A stretch of 64,000 bases of DNA from Paenibacillus baekrokdamisoli (GCF_003945345.1 NZ_AP019308.1:930001-994000), one strand, 5' to 3'. Positions 54,243 through 64,000 are shown, counted from the stretch's first letter. The notes: generated by a model not told the origin, from the sequence alone. Translations and numbers: made by a program.

Positions 54243-55682
54243 GTGAAAGCAGAGAGAGCTTACAGTCTGGTCCGAAACAAAACTAAAAAAGGGGCTAACA
54301 GAATGGTAAAGCAATCAAAGTTGACCTTGTTGCTGCTAGTTAGTTTTATGGCAATCGCAGGCTGCGGCCAATCGAACAACAGTTCATCGGAAACAAAGGA
54401 TAATGCTGTTAAGCCATCAGAAAGTGGCACAACATCCAATTCACCAACAACTGAAACGGCGGAGACACCGAAGGAACCAGTAGAGATTACGTTCTATTAT
54501 CCGGTTAACGTTGGCGGTCCACTGACTAAAGTGATCGACGGAATGACAAGTACTTTCATGGAGCAACACCCTGGAATTAAAGTGAATCCCGTGTATACAG
54601 GCAATTATGGCGATAATACCGTAAAAATCCAAGCGGGTGTTCAGGCAAAACATCCACCTGATGTGGCTGTCATGATGTCGACCGAACTATACAGCATGCT
54701 GGATATGCAAGCGATCACTCCGCTTGATGATTTTATCGCTAAAGACACGGACATCAACATGACTGATTTCTATCCTGCCTTTCTAGAAGATACGCAGACA
54801 GAAGGGCATACGTACAGCATTCCGTTCCAACGGAGTACGATTGTTTTGTACTACAACAAAGAAATGTTCAAAGCCGCAGGCTTGGATCCGGAAAAACCGC
54901 CTGCAACATGGGACGAGCTTGTGGCGGATGCCCAGAAGCTAAATAAGGATGGTCATAATGGTCTGGAGATCCCAGGAAATGACGATTCCTATTGGATGTT
55001 TCAGATGCTTTCACGGCAAAATGCTGCGGATCCCAAGCAAAATATAATGTCTGCTGACGGCAAAAAGGCGATATTCAATACGCCTGAGAACGTCGCAGCA
55101 CTGCAATTCTGGCTGGATTTGTCCCATAAATATAAGGCCATGCCGGAAGGTGTTATCGACTGGGCGACAGTGCCGACCGACTTCATCCAAGGTAAAACGG
55201 CGATGATGATGCATACGAGCGGTAACTTGACGAATGTAAGAAATAACGCCAAATTCGAGTTCGGTGTGGCGTTCTCACCAGCACAGAAGCAATTTGGTTC
55301 GCCTACGGGTGGCGGTAATTTGTATATTTTCAAGAATACAACGCCTGAGAAACAAGCGGCAGCTTGGGAATTCGTGAAGTACATGACAGCTCCGGAGCAG
55401 GCTGCGCTATTCAGCAGCTCATCAGGTTATGTTGGGGTACGGAAATCCGCGTATGACACGGATGCAATGAAGAAGTACACGACAGATTTCCCACAAGCGC
55501 TAGTTGCAAGGGATCAACTGGAGTATGCGTTCAGAGAACTATCGACCCATAACCACGGTAAAGTATCGACGGCGATTACGAACCAGATTCAAGCTGCTCT
55601 ATCCGGACAAATCGATGCAGCTGGTGCGCTTAAGAAAGCACAGGAAGAAGCGGATCAGGCACTCGCACCATTCAATAAATAA
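54243..55682 (+). CDS. Sugar ABC transporter substrate-binding lipoprotein (UgpB/MalE class)
   Basis: A family-1 extracellular solute-binding lipoprotein of about 460-479 residues. Its lipobox is AIAGC (KLTLLLLVSFMAIAGCGQSN), followed by a Ser/Thr-rich spacer and the domain start VEITFYYPVNVGGPLTKVID. It also has SIPFQRSTIVLYYNKEMFKA and PTGGGNLYIFKN, typical of glycerol-phosphate or oligosaccharide binders. AGGAGG eight bases before the GTG at 54243 is the stronger site and gives a long n-region; ATG at 54303 with GGGG is the shorter alternative. A hairpin at 55719 separates it from the permeases, which would raise its relative expression. Confidence 0.9.
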   Translation: MKAERAYSLVRNKTKKGANRMVKQSKLTLLLLVSFMAIAGCGQSNNSSSETKDNAVKPSESGTTSNSPTTETAETPKEPVEITFYYPVNVGGPLTKVIDGMTSTFMEQHPGIKVNPVYTGNYGDNTVKIQAGVQAKHPPDVAVMMSTELYSMLDMQAITPLDDFIAKDTDINMTDFYPAFLEDTQTEGHTYSIPFQRSTIVLYYNKEMFKAAGLDPEKPPATWDELVADAQKLNKDGHNGLEIPGNDDSYWMFQMLSRQNAADPKQNIMSADGKKAIFNTPENVAALQFWLDLSHKYKAMPEGVIDWATVPTDFIQGKTAMMMHTSGNLTNVRNNAKFEFGVAFSPAQKQFGSPTGGGNLYIFKNTTPEKQAAAWEFVKYMTAPEQAALFSSSSGYVGVRKSAYDTDAMKKYTTDFPQALVARDQLEYAFRELSTHNHGKVSTAITNQIQAALSGQIDAAGALKKAQEEADQALAPFNK

Positions 55683-55718
55683 CAATGTCTAAGCTAAGGT
55701 AATGGTTACAATTGCCCG

Positions 55719-55762
55719 AATACGTCAAGGCAGCCATATCCGCTTGTCTTGGCGTATTTCTT
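55719..55762 (+). terminator. Attenuator-like hairpin between binding protein and permeases
   Basis: AATACGTCAAG pairs with CTTGGCGTATT (one G:T), followed by TCTTT. Hairpins here commonly favour binding-protein message over permease message. Confidence 0.65.
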
Positions 55763-55817
55763 TGGATTTTAATAATTGGCATAACGCGAGCCTCTTAATA
55801 AGGAAGGACGGAAAGGT

Positions 55818-56708
55818 ATGAATGCCAGGTGGAGTGAGAAGCTCAGGCGAAATGGATTCGGATGGGGGCTTGTTCTACCCTCGCTCCTGTTTCTTTGTTT
55901 GTTTACCTATTATCCCATGCTGAAATCAGCTTGGCTTAGTCTCTACGAGAAAGATTTAGCGACGCCGGAACCCCTATTCGTGGGGCTCGACAATTATGTG
56001 AGTCTGTTGAAAGACCACGTCTTTCTGAAAGTGTTCAGTAACAATATTTGGTTTGCTATTGGAACCGTACCGATCTCGCTTGTGCTAGCTTTCTTGATGG
56101 CACTGTTTGCCGACAAGGCAATGAAGGGCCGAGGGCTTGTGCGGATTGCCTTTTTCTACCCGAATATGATACCGATGATCGCCGTGGCGAACATTTGGTT
56201 ATTTCTGTATACGCCGCATTTTGGTTTGTTTGCAAGGCTTGCTTCCTGGATCGCAGAGCAGCCGGTTAACTTACTTGGAACCCCGGATACGGTAATGAGC
56301 GCTTTAATCGTCATGATGATTTGGAAGGAAGCCGGTTACTTCATGATTTTTTATTTAGCAGGCATGCAGCAGATTCCCAAAGATTTATACGAAGCAGCAT
56401 CGGTGAACGGCGTTGGTGTGCTCGGTTCAATCCGGCGGATTACGATTCCGCTCACGATGCCGACAACGCTGTTCGTGGCGGTTGTGGCGATAACGAATTC
56501 CTTTAAGCTTGTTGACCATCTCTGGATTATGACAAAAGGTGGGCCGAACAACGCGAGCAACTTACTGCTTTACTATATCTACGACACCACTTTCAATTTC
56601 TACGATCAGGGAATGGCCGCTGCGATGACCGTCGTTATGATCACGCTGCTGCTCGTCATTTCTTCCATTCAGTTTTTTGGCTGGGATCGTAAAATCCATT
56701 ACGAATAG
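55818..56708 (+). CDS. Sugar ABC transporter permease (UgpA/MalF class)
   Basis: A 296-residue permease with six predicted membrane helices (LVLPSLLFLCLFTYYPMLKS and others). The EAA loop reads YEAASVNGVGVLGSIRRITI. It pairs with the next gene to form the channel for the 54243 binding protein. GGAAGGACGGAAAGGT lies before the ATG. No ATPase gene is in the operon, so a shared MsmX-like ATPase is expected. Confidence 0.92.
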   Translation: MNARWSEKLRRNGFGWGLVLPSLLFLCLFTYYPMLKSAWLSLYEKDLATPEPLFVGLDNYVSLLKDHVFLKVFSNNIWFAIGTVPISLVLAFLMALFADKAMKGRGLVRIAFFYPNMIPMIAVANIWLFLYTPHFGLFARLASWIAEQPVNLLGTPDTVMSALIVMMIWKEAGYFMIFYLAGMQQIPKDLYEAASVNGVGVLGSIRRITIPLTMPTTLFVAVVAITNSFKLVDHLWIMTKGGPNNASNLLLYYIYDTTFNFYDQGMAAAMTVVMITLLLVISSIQFFGWDRKIHYE

Positions 56709-56718
56709 GACGGAGCCC

Positions 56719-57624
56719 ATGGACAATCCATTAAAGCTGCCCCTGCTGTTGAAAAAGAACGTTGGCAAGCCTCTAGCAGATGATCGTGCTCTGCGCTCGA
56801 ATCGCATGCGAAACCGAATACTTCAGATGATGTGGCATGGGATCGGATTTGGCTTTGCTGCTCTATGGATCATTCCCCTCGTCTGGGTCATCAGGACAGC
56901 CTTTCTTCCCAAGGAATCTGCTATTGATTCTGGGTGGTCATGGGGTTGGACGTTCGATAACATCATCCATGTGTGGAACGGCGCGCGCTTCGGACAATTT
57001 TTGATCAATACCATCATTGTTAGCGGTGGCGTTCTTGCTGTTCAACTCATTACATTAACCATGGCTGCCTATGCTTTCGCGCGGGTTCGCTTTGTCGGAA
57101 GAGATCTATTGTTCATGTTGTTTCTGGTACAAATTATGGTGCCGCCTGATATTCTGATTTTCTCTAATTATCAAGTATTGAATGAGATGGGATTACTCGA
57201 TACCAAACTCGGGATCATGCTGCCTTACTTTGCATCCGCATTCGGTGTCTTCCTGCTTCGACAATCCTTCAAGCAATTACCTTATGAGCTGGAGGAAGCA
57301 GCACGCATGGAAGGAGCCTCGCGCTTGCATATTCTGTCGCGGATCTATGTTCCGTTGTCCCGTCCGGTTTACATGTCGTTTGCTATCGTGTCCGTCAGTT
57401 TTCATTGGAATGATTTCTTATGGCCGCTAATCGTAACCAACTCGGATGATAATCGCTTACTGACCGTAGGTTTGGCGATGTTCGCCAAGTCCACCGAGTC
57501 AGGTGCGCAATGGTCTGACGTTAGCGCGGCTACACTGATTGTATCCGCACCTTTAATGATCGGTTTTTTACTGTTTCAGCGGCAGGTTATCGGTAGTTTT
57601 ATGAGTTCTGGAATTAAAGGATAG
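56719..57624 (+). CDS. Sugar ABC transporter permease (UgpE/MalG class)
   Basis: A 301-residue second permease. A hydrophilic N-terminus is followed by six helices (GIGFGFAALWIIPLVWVIRT and others) and an EAA loop, LEEAARMEGASRLHILSRIY. ATG 56719, ten bases after its partner's stop and preceded by GGACGGAG, is preferred over the in-frame 56677 inside the partner gene. The conserved end SGIKG is typical of the class. Confidence 0.92.
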   Translation: MDNPLKLPLLLKKNVGKPLADDRALRSNRMRNRILQMMWHGIGFGFAALWIIPLVWVIRTAFLPKESAIDSGWSWGWTFDNIIHVWNGARFGQFLINTIIVSGGVLAVQLITLTMAAYAFARVRFVGRDLLFMLFLVQIMVPPDILIFSNYQVLNEMGLLDTKLGIMLPYFASAFGVFLLRQSFKQLPYELEEAARMEGASRLHILSRIYVPLSRPVYMSFAIVSVSFHWNDFLWPLIVTNSDDNRLLTVGLAMFAKSTESGAQWSDVSAATLIVSAPLMIGFLLFQRQVIGSFMSSGIKG

Positions 57625-57636
57625 GGGACGATAAAG

Positions 57637-58494
57637 ATGAAATTAGCCATTATCGGGGATCTGCATTACCCAGCCATACTGACAAACAACGAATCATCAA
57701 TCGAGGAAGCTAGAGATGCTTATTTTGAGCACTTCATGGACATGTTTTTGTCCATCGATGCTGATTATCATATCTCAGTGGGAGACTTGACTCATGCAGG
57801 AGAATTTAGTGAATTCAATTATGTGCTTCATACAATCGAGAACAGTCATCTTCAACGTCGGTTCCTTCACGTGCTAGGCAATCACGATACGTACACCTAC
57901 CCGAAAAAAGATATTCTTGCCTTAACTCGGCAGCAGCGATATGGAGTCATCGAGGAGCCGGATGCCATTATACTACTGCTGGATACTGCACGTGAAATCC
58001 GTGAGGATTGGAGCGGCATGATCGATGAGGAACAGCTGGCTTGGCTGGAATTGCAAATGAAGCGGGAAACGGATAAGCCGCTTTTCGTATTTGGCCATCA
58101 CCCGCCGTATGGGACGACACTCCGATCAACCGAACCGATGATGTCGATTGACCCGATCTTGGACATTTGGCCGATACTCGAACAGTGGCGGGGAATCGGA
58201 TTTTATTTCAACGGTCATAATCATATTCATTCCATCGTCAAGAAAGAGCAGTGGCATTTCATCCAAACAGCAGCAGTGCCGGATGTTCCCGCGGTTCGAA
58301 TCGTTACCGTTAACGACGACGAAGTCAAGGTGGAAACCGTAAGTATGGGAACTGAAGCATTAACCGAATGGGCTTCAGCGTTTTCCGGCAGCATGTATGA
58401 CTATGAGATGTACCCCAATGCAGAAGGTGATTCGAATGCAGTCAGACTAACCGTTAGCCGTCATACTGTAGAAAAGCGGGTGGAACAGCAATGA
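57637..58494 (+). CDS. Calcineurin-like metallophosphoesterase
   Basis: A 285-residue cytoplasmic phosphoesterase. All metal-binding motifs are present: GDLHYP, SVGDLTHAGE, LGNHDTY, FGHHPPYG and NGHNHIHS. The family includes phosphodiesterases for cyclic nucleotides and glycerophosphodiesters. Placement directly after the UgpA/UgpE-type permeases would fit the cleavage of an imported phosphodiester, but the Gfo/Idh neighbour also allows a sugar phosphate. Its stop overlaps the next gene by four bases. Confidence 0.88.
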   Translation: MKLAIIGDLHYPAILTNNESSIEEARDAYFEHFMDMFLSIDADYHISVGDLTHAGEFSEFNYVLHTIENSHLQRRFLHVLGNHDTYTYPKKDILALTRQQRYGVIEEPDAIILLLDTAREIREDWSGMIDEEQLAWLELQMKRETDKPLFVFGHHPPYGTTLRSTEPMMSIDPILDIWPILEQWRGIGFYFNGHNHIHSIVKKEQWHFIQTAAVPDVPAVRIVTVNDDEVKVETVSMGTEALTEWASAFSGSMYDYEMYPNAEGDSNAVRLTVSRHTVEKRVEQQ

Positions 58495-59693
58495 ATCGTC
58501 AACCTGTGCGTTTAGCTATTGTTGGTGGAAACCGCGGTGCAGGCTTCGTGAATGCGCTATACTCCTTATCGGATCGGATTCAGCTTACCGCTACCTGCGA
58601 TTTGAACGAGTTGGTGCTCAATCAATGGAAAGAGAGATTTCCAGAAATCCGAACGTACCGGGATTATCATGAAATGCTTAAGGATCCATCCATTGATGCG
58701 GTATTCATATTAAGTCCCATGCATCTGCATGCAAGGCAGTCCATCGATGCGTTAAATGCTGGGAAGCATGTACTAAGCGAAGTGATTGCTATCCAGTCAC
58801 TAGAGGAAGCTTGGGAGCTTATTGAGACGGTAGAGCGAACAGGACTGAAATATATGATGTCCGAGAATTACTGCTTCTCGCGCTCCAATTTGGCTATTAA
58901 AAATATGGCTGATCAAGGGATGTTCGGTGAAATCACCTATTTGGAAGGCGGATATATTCACGATCTGCGCCATTTAATTCATCTTCCGGATGGTTCCCTC
59001 ACTTGGCGGGGAAGATTGCATCAACAGTATAATGGCATGAATTATCCAACCCATTCCATAGGACCGGTTGCGCAATGGATCGATCTGAACAAGCCTAATG
59101 GAGACCGTCTGAAGAGCGTAACTGCTTTTGTTTCCAAATCGAGGTCCTTACAGTATTATTTCGGAGAACATTTCGGTAAAGATCATCCAGCAGCGCGAAC
59201 AGGTTTCTGGAAGCAGGGTGATAGTGCGGTAGCGGTCATCCAAACAGAGAAGGGCGTGCTTATTGAACTACGGGTTGATTGGACTTCTGTAAGACCCCAC
59301 AATAAAACACATTACTTGCTGCAAGGAACCGAGGGTGCGTATATTACCGGGCGCCACCCGCAAGAAGCCGATTTGATCTGGTTCAACAATCGTTCGCCCA
59401 AAAATGAAGAAGATGGATCGGATATGTGGGAACTCTTGGGAGGTTATCTGCCGCTGTTTGATCATCCGAGATGGAAGCAATGGGGGAAATACGCTTCTGG
59501 AACGAAGCATGGCGGCGGAGATTTTCTCGTACTGGAGGAATTCATCTCTGCCATTCAGGAAGATCGAACGCCTGCGGTGGATGTTTATGATGCAGTGACT
59601 TGGAGCTCCGTCTTTTCCTTGTCGATGGAATCGGTCGAAGCAGGCGGGAAAACGATATTATTCCCTGACTTCAAAGCGAAGGGTAAGGTGTGA
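58491..59693 (+). CDS. Gfo/Idh/MocA-family oxidoreductase
   Basis: A 400-residue NAD(P)-dependent dehydrogenase. The Rossmann start is VRLAIVGGNRGAGFVNALYS, and the acidic residue comes after TATCDLN. The usual EKP motif is altered: HVLSEVIAIQ has Ser-Glu-Val in its place, so the catalytic lysine is absent. Some subgroup members share SEV and still bind the cofactor. A candidate substrate histidine lies in YPTHSIGPVAQWI. It overlaps the phosphoesterase and abuts the GNAT gene, so it is part of the same operon. Confidence 0.85.
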   Translation: MNRQPVRLAIVGGNRGAGFVNALYSLSDRIQLTATCDLNELVLNQWKERFPEIRTYRDYHEMLKDPSIDAVFILSPMHLHARQSIDALNAGKHVLSEVIAIQSLEEAWELIETVERTGLKYMMSENYCFSRSNLAIKNMADQGMFGEITYLEGGYIHDLRHLIHLPDGSLTWRGRLHQQYNGMNYPTHSIGPVAQWIDLNKPNGDRLKSVTAFVSKSRSLQYYFGEHFGKDHPAARTGFWKQGDSAVAVIQTEKGVLIELRVDWTSVRPHNKTHYLLQGTEGAYITGRHPQEADLIWFNNRSPKNEEDGSDMWELLGGYLPLFDHPRWKQWGKYASGTKHGGGDFLVLEEFISAIQEDRTPAVDVYDAVTWSSVFSLSMESVEAGGKTILFPDFKAKGKV

Positions 59694-59695
59694 CG

Positions 59696-60217
59696 ATGAC
59701 TCAGACGTTATCCAAACTAGTCATGAAGAAAGAAGAGCTGTCTATATTACCTGCGTTTCATTGTCCGACGGGGTATCGGATTCGTCATTTTCAATCAGGA
59801 GATGAACGAAACTGGGAGGATCTCATTCGGCTGTCCTACACAAGAGAAGTGAAATTCGCTCAAAAAATAGGCAATCACACTCCATTTTATCCAGATCGAA
59901 TTTTGTTCATTTGTAGAGGAGAACAGCCTGTTGCGACAGCGACAGCTTGGGATACGGGCAAAGAGGGAAGTATGAGCTGGTACTTGCATATGGTTGGTGT
60001 GCTTCCCGAATACTCGGGCAAAGGGTTAGGTTTCGCTGCTAGCCTTGCTGCTCTGCACAAGATGAAGGAAGAAGGCGGGGATGCAGCGTTTCTAGAAACC
60101 GATGATTTTCGACTGCCTGCTATCCGGATTTATTTGAAATTAGGATTTCAGCCGGTACACATGGATGAGAGTCATCCTGCAAGGTGGGAACGGATTCTTC
60201 AGGTAGTTCGGGGTTAG
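59696..60217 (+). CDS. GNAT-family N-acetyltransferase
   Basis: A 173-residue acetyl-CoA-dependent acetyltransferase. The acetyl-CoA binding loop is VLPEYSGKGLGFAASLAALH, and a later LETDDFRLPAIRIYLKLGFQ is the typical GNAT end. ATG 59696 follows AAGG by eight bases; GTG 59690, overlapping the previous stop, is an alternative. It is the last gene of the operon and its substrate is unknown. Confidence 0.85.
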   Translation: MTQTLSKLVMKKEELSILPAFHCPTGYRIRHFQSGDERNWEDLIRLSYTREVKFAQKIGNHTPFYPDRILFICRGEQPVATATAWDTGKEGSMSWYLHMVGVLPEYSGKGLGFAASLAALHKMKEEGGDAAFLETDDFRLPAIRIYLKLGFQPVHMDESHPARWERILQVVRG

Positions 60218-60786
60218 ATAATTAGAATCTTTTCTCCTATAGAGTAAGTATCCCAATAGGATCCTTGTTGATATTGAAATAGAGGATCCTTGACCTCTTA
60301 TTATGCTCGATAATAATGAAATTCCCTCATTCCTGACCAAGCTGCCGTGGAGGCAGCCTTATAAGGCATGAGGGGATTAGTTGAGCGAGTTAGATGGCGA
60401 CGCAGGCTGCGAATTGCTCCCGGAACCAGGCTTCATCCAGATTCCGCCGTATGATAACAAATTCACTATGCGACGTTTCAGTGGTCTTCCAGGCACTGCG
60501 TTGTTAATGATATATCATCTTGATTTCCCCAATCCCCCGCTCCTTCAGTTGCTTCTGTATATCCTTGTTTGAATCAAGTTTTTCAATGGTTCCTGTTCTT
60601 AGAAAGATAAAGTTGTAGACTGAATTAAAATTGTAGTAACGTAAATAGAGGATGGTTAGTTCATTATATGAGCTAGTCTCCTCTATTTTTTGTTTAAAAG
60701 AAATATTAACTGGCTTTTAAGTTTTAACGAACTATTTCCCTTTTGCGAAAACAGAACCTGCCGGTGGTCTTTCGAAATAGCGATTG
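60218..60786. other. Intergenic region with hairpins, no supported gene
   Basis: A nested hairpin lies at about 60323-60376 (CCCTCAT with ATGAGGG, inner GCTGCC with GGCAGC) without a T-run. A strong terminator lies at 60643. A minus-strand frame without a start codon (down to about 60525, ending RGIGEIKMIYH) looks protein-like, but it crosses the terminator and I cannot support it. Confidence 0.4.
60643..60692 (+). terminator. Hairpin terminator in the intergenic region
   Basis: AAATAGAGGA pairs with TCCTCTATTT, with an inner TTAGTTCAT/ATGAGCTAG stem (two G:T pairs), followed by a T-run. It can stop read-through on the plus strand toward the convergent aldo/keto reductase gene. Confidence 0.75.
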
Positions 60787-61659
<873 letters not shown>

Positions 61660-61880
61660 TTATCGGTTATTTACCTGCTTACAGTACATGACATCTGTTC
61701 CAGTTGCATTAGATTTGTGAGGAGTGAGCATTATTGAGCATGACCTTATTATGCAGCAACAAATAAAAAAACGTTATCTCATTTGTCGCAAATGTTTGCC
61801 TAATCCTCTCACTCCCATTAACACATAGGAAGTGAATGGGTTATAATTGAACACAATAAAGCAACAAGGAGGGAGTCCAT

Positions 61881-62825
61881 GTGGAGGAATTACTAAAACG
61901 GCAGGATGAGCTCATCAATTTGATTGAGCATCATTCTAATCAAGATGGGATTTTCAAGACCACGATCCCTTCTTTGTCCATTATTCGTCGTGCCAATGTG
62001 ACTGAGCGAGCCTATGGAGTGTACAATCCTTCCTTTTGTTTCATCGCTCAAGGGATGAAACAGGTTTTTCTAGCTGAGGAACGCTTTGAATATGGCCCTT
62101 CCAATTACCTAGTTTCATCCATGAACCTGCCAGTGATTGGACAGGTCATAGAAGCTTCATCCGACGCACCATATTTGAGTTTGAAACTAGAATTTACCCA
62201 GAATGAAATTTTAGAGGTTTTGCTAGACTCAAAAATTCATATCAATCCGAAGGAAAATGCTTCACGAGCTATGTTTGTCGGCCAGATCGATTTATCGATA
62301 TTGGATCCAGTACTCCGATTAGCTCAATTGCTTAATCACCCGCAAGATATATCGTTTCTTGCTCCATTTCACAAAAGAGAAATTATTTACAGGCTACTTC
62401 AGGGGCATTTTGGTGTTGCCTTAGCGCAAATTGCGATGGAAGGAAGCAGCACCAACCGAATTAGGGATGCAATCGATCACATTACCCTTCACTATGATCA
62501 ACCTTTTCGGATTGAAGAGCTTGCTGAGATTGCCAGTATGAGTATTTCTTCATTTCATAGGCACTTTAAAGAAATCACCGCTATGAGCCCTCTTCAATTC
62601 CAAAAACAGCTTCGTTTACAAGAAGCTCGGCGCTTATTGTTAACGGAGTCTGCGGATGCTTCTGAGGTGGCATTTCGGGTAGGTTATGAAAGTCCATCTC
62701 AGTTTAGTCGTGAATATTCCCGTATGTTCGGTTCTCCTCCCAAGGCAGACATAAAGCGTCTGAAGGAAACATATGACCAAACACAGGAAATAACTGAACA
62801 TATTATTGCTGGATCCAATGTATGA
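61881..62825 (+). CDS. AraC-family regulator with an AraC_N-type sensing domain
   Basis: A 314-residue regulator. The N-terminal domain (about residues 20-180; NPSFCFIAQGMKQVFLAEER) is of the PF06719 type found in regulators next to oxidoreductase genes. The C-terminal double HTH has FRIEELAEIASMSISSFHRH and ASEVAFRVGYESPSQFSREY. The start is GTG at 61881, after AAGGAGGG. It is divergent from an aldo/keto reductase and directly followed by the remains of another, which fits control of reductases by a small electrophile or alcohol-like inducer. That role is inference. Confidence 0.9.
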   Translation: MEELLKRQDELINLIEHHSNQDGIFKTTIPSLSIIRRANVTERAYGVYNPSFCFIAQGMKQVFLAEERFEYGPSNYLVSSMNLPVIGQVIEASSDAPYLSLKLEFTQNEILEVLLDSKIHINPKENASRAMFVGQIDLSILDPVLRLAQLLNHPQDISFLAPFHKREIIYRLLQGHFGVALAQIAMEGSSTNRIRDAIDHITLHYDQPFRIEELAEIASMSISSFHRHFKEITAMSPLQFQKQLRLQEARRLLLTESADASEVAFRVGYESPSQFSREYSRMFGSPPKADIKRLKETYDQTQEITEHIIAGSNV

Positions 62826-63179
62826 GAGGTATTCTGACAACTACTTTAATCAGCCAAGTAGGTGGAAACCCGTGCTCAGTAACATGGCTGATGCAGCGCG
62901 TAACAGGAACGTTATTGGCAAGAAGCGCAGTTCGACGCTGTTGAAAAGTACCAAACCTGGTGCCAAGAACATCACTATGATCCAACAACGACGGCCTTGC
63001 GTTGGGTTACACAGCAACCGGGAATCACTTCCGCCATCATTGTTGCGAGTCGTCCGGAGCAATTGGACGCGAATCTGCGTGCTGCTGACATGGATAAATT
63101 AACGGAACAGGAGCTAGCTTTCATGGACGGTGCTATGTTAGTGATGATAGTCAAAAACCCCATTAACCCAGCTATTTAA
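62818..63179 (+). pseudogene. Aldo/keto reductase remnant
   Basis: The C-terminal third of an aldo/keto reductase in at least two frames: YERYSDNYFNQPSRW at the left, then FDAVEKYQTWCQEHHYDPTT and LRWVTQQPGITSAI, then ASRPEQLDANLRAADMDK up to a TAA at 63179. The N-terminal two thirds with the catalytic Tyr/Lys are missing. Its left end overlaps the AraC stop and its right end overlaps the stop of the convergent PBP gene. Likely a former target gene of the AraC-type regulator. Confidence 0.8.
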
Positions 63180-64000
63180 CCAATGACAAAGTCAAAGGAT
63201 GGGGCGTACCATCAAGTCCAACATATTGATCATACGCATCAAAAATCTGGCGGGCGATAGGTGCAGCGCCATAGGCTCCGAACCCACCGTCCGGAACGAC
63301 GACTGCAACAGCTAGAGTTGGATTCTCAGCAGGCGCAAATGCAATGAAAACGGCATTTTCTACTTTTTTGCGGTCTCCCACATCCTGCTCGGAAGTTCCT
63401 GTCTTGCGAAGAAAGTTATATTTGAAGCCTTCAAACCCTTGAACAGAAACTTTAGCCATACCTTGGTAAATTTCATTCCAATAGGAATCGGGGAACGTAA
63501 CCGTATTCAGGATTTTGGGTGTAAAGGTTTGAACCGTATTCCCATGGGCATCGACGATTTTATTAACAAACTGAGGCTGCAGACGCTTGCCACGATTAGC
63601 AAGCATAGCGGCATACTGGGCTAATTGAAGAGGCGTGTACCTGGCCTGCTGTCCGAAAGAGGCACGAACAAGTGCAGATTGCGCACTGCCTGTTTGGGTT
63701 TCGTGGTAATAGTCGATGACCCCTTTATTTTCTCCTGGAAGTCCACTTTCGGTTAACACCCCGAGGCCAAACTGTTTCATGTAATTGTCCCAGACGTCGA
63801 CACCTATATTACCCTTATACTTCTTATAGAGCTTGTTGCCGACTTCTTCAGACATGAAGGTATTCGAAGAATGGGCAATCGCTCCGGATGGATCAATTTT
63901 GCCATAGGCATGATTAGATGAATTATGAATAGAGACCTCCGATCCCTTGGCGCCAAAGGAAAACACACCAGTGTCATTATAAATGTATGACGTCGTGAAT
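63172..64000 (-). CDS. Class B penicillin-binding protein, C-terminal transpeptidase part
   Basis: A peptidoglycan DD-transpeptidase cut by the right edge; 276 codons are visible. Seen: SSNTF (the SxN motif), the LVRASFGQQARYTPLQLAQY helix with AAMLANRGKR, and RKTGTSEQ (the KTG motif). The active-site SxxK lies outside the window. NAVFIAFAPAENPTLAVAVV is typical of PBP2/MrdA-like proteins. It would be membrane-anchored and act outside the cell. The stop overlaps the aldo/keto reductase remnant by eight bases. Confidence 0.9.
   Translation of the reverse strand, partial: FTTSYIYNDTGVFSFGAKGSEVSIHNSSNHAYGKIDPSGAIAHSSNTFMSEEVGNKLYKKYKGNIGVDVWDNYMKQFGLGVLTESGLPGENKGVIDYYHETQTGSAQSALVRASFGQQARYTPLQLAQYAAMLANRGKRLQPQFVNKIVDAHGNTVQTFTPKILNTVTFPDSYWNEIYQGMAKVSVQGFEGFKYNFLRKTGTSEQDVGDRKKVENAVFIAFAPAENPTLAVAVVVPDGGFGAYGAAPIARQIFDAYDQYVGLDGTPHPLTLSLVK

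Noticed and set aside
55504..55692. Small basic plus-strand frame at the end of the binding-protein gene
   Set aside because: It lies entirely in another frame of the lipoprotein gene and has no ribosome binding site.
60525..60720. Minus-strand frame ending RGIGEIKMIYH
   Set aside because: It looks protein-like but has no start codon and crosses a strong hairpin terminator at 60643-60692; at most a scrap of a lost gene.

Overview
The window looks like the chromosome of a spore-forming, low-to-mid GC Gram-positive bacterium of the Paenibacillaceae type. Support comes from strong AGGAGG-type ribosome binding sites, frequent GTG/TTG starts, SpoVAC/SpoVAD spore genes, SLH-anchored surface enzymes, LplB/YtcP-type sugar transporters next to AraC regulators, and a B12-dependent ribonucleotide reductase. 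There is no rRNA, tRNA, CRISPR array or intact insertion sequence that I can support. Both ends cut genes: nrdJ on the left and a penicillin-binding protein on the right.

Layout. 1-2111: 3' part of nrdJ. 2204-11310: a decayed Rhs/YD-repeat polymorphic toxin locus, made of orphan core fragments, orphan C-terminal tips, candidate immunity genes and three copies of one terminator hairpin that close successive tip/immunity modules. An 814-bp stretch of Rhs core is present twice. 11802-15140: an SDR oxidoreductase, an alkylation-repair-type pseudogene, an isochorismatase-fold protein lacking its cysteine, a small membrane protein resembling Pyr4/PaxB terpene cyclases, and an AraC remnant.

15330-35258: a carbohydrate locus. 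It holds a membrane-bound AraC regulator, a 2086-residue SLH-anchored beta-helix enzyme (GH141-like), a three-gene ABC importer, a Gfo/Idh oxidoreductase, an aldo/keto reductase, a GH43 enzyme, a fuconolactonase-type hydrolase, an unclassified probable glycan enzyme and a RhaM-type mutarotase. The mutarotase, dehydrogenase and lactonase together suggest non-phosphorylative oxidation of an L-fucose-like deoxyhexose. 35559-41952: a second operon with an AfuABC-like importer, a DeoR regulator, a HAD phosphatase and a TIM-barrel isomerase.

42377-48370: a compact thiazole/oxazole-modified peptide (TOMM) cluster of the heterocycloanthracin/sonorensin type. The precursor carries a (Ser-Cys)9 tract encoded by a perfect 6-bp microsatellite, and is followed by a ThiF-like maturation protein, a YcaO cyclodehydratase ending in a PxPxP-like tail and a SagB-type dehydrogenase. 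Convergent to it lies a His/Met/Pro-rich gene built of ten 15-residue repeats (48452-49168). I consider this pair the most interesting part of the window.

49254-64000: a deoxyribonucleotidase-like HAD protein; a spoVA2mob-like set (SpoVAD, SpoVAC, DUF421, DUF1657); an AraC-controlled sugar ABC operon with a phosphoesterase, a Gfo/Idh oxidoreductase and a GNAT protein; an AraC regulator divergent from an aldo/keto reductase, with a second aldo/keto reductase in ruins; and the C-terminal transpeptidase part of a class B PBP.
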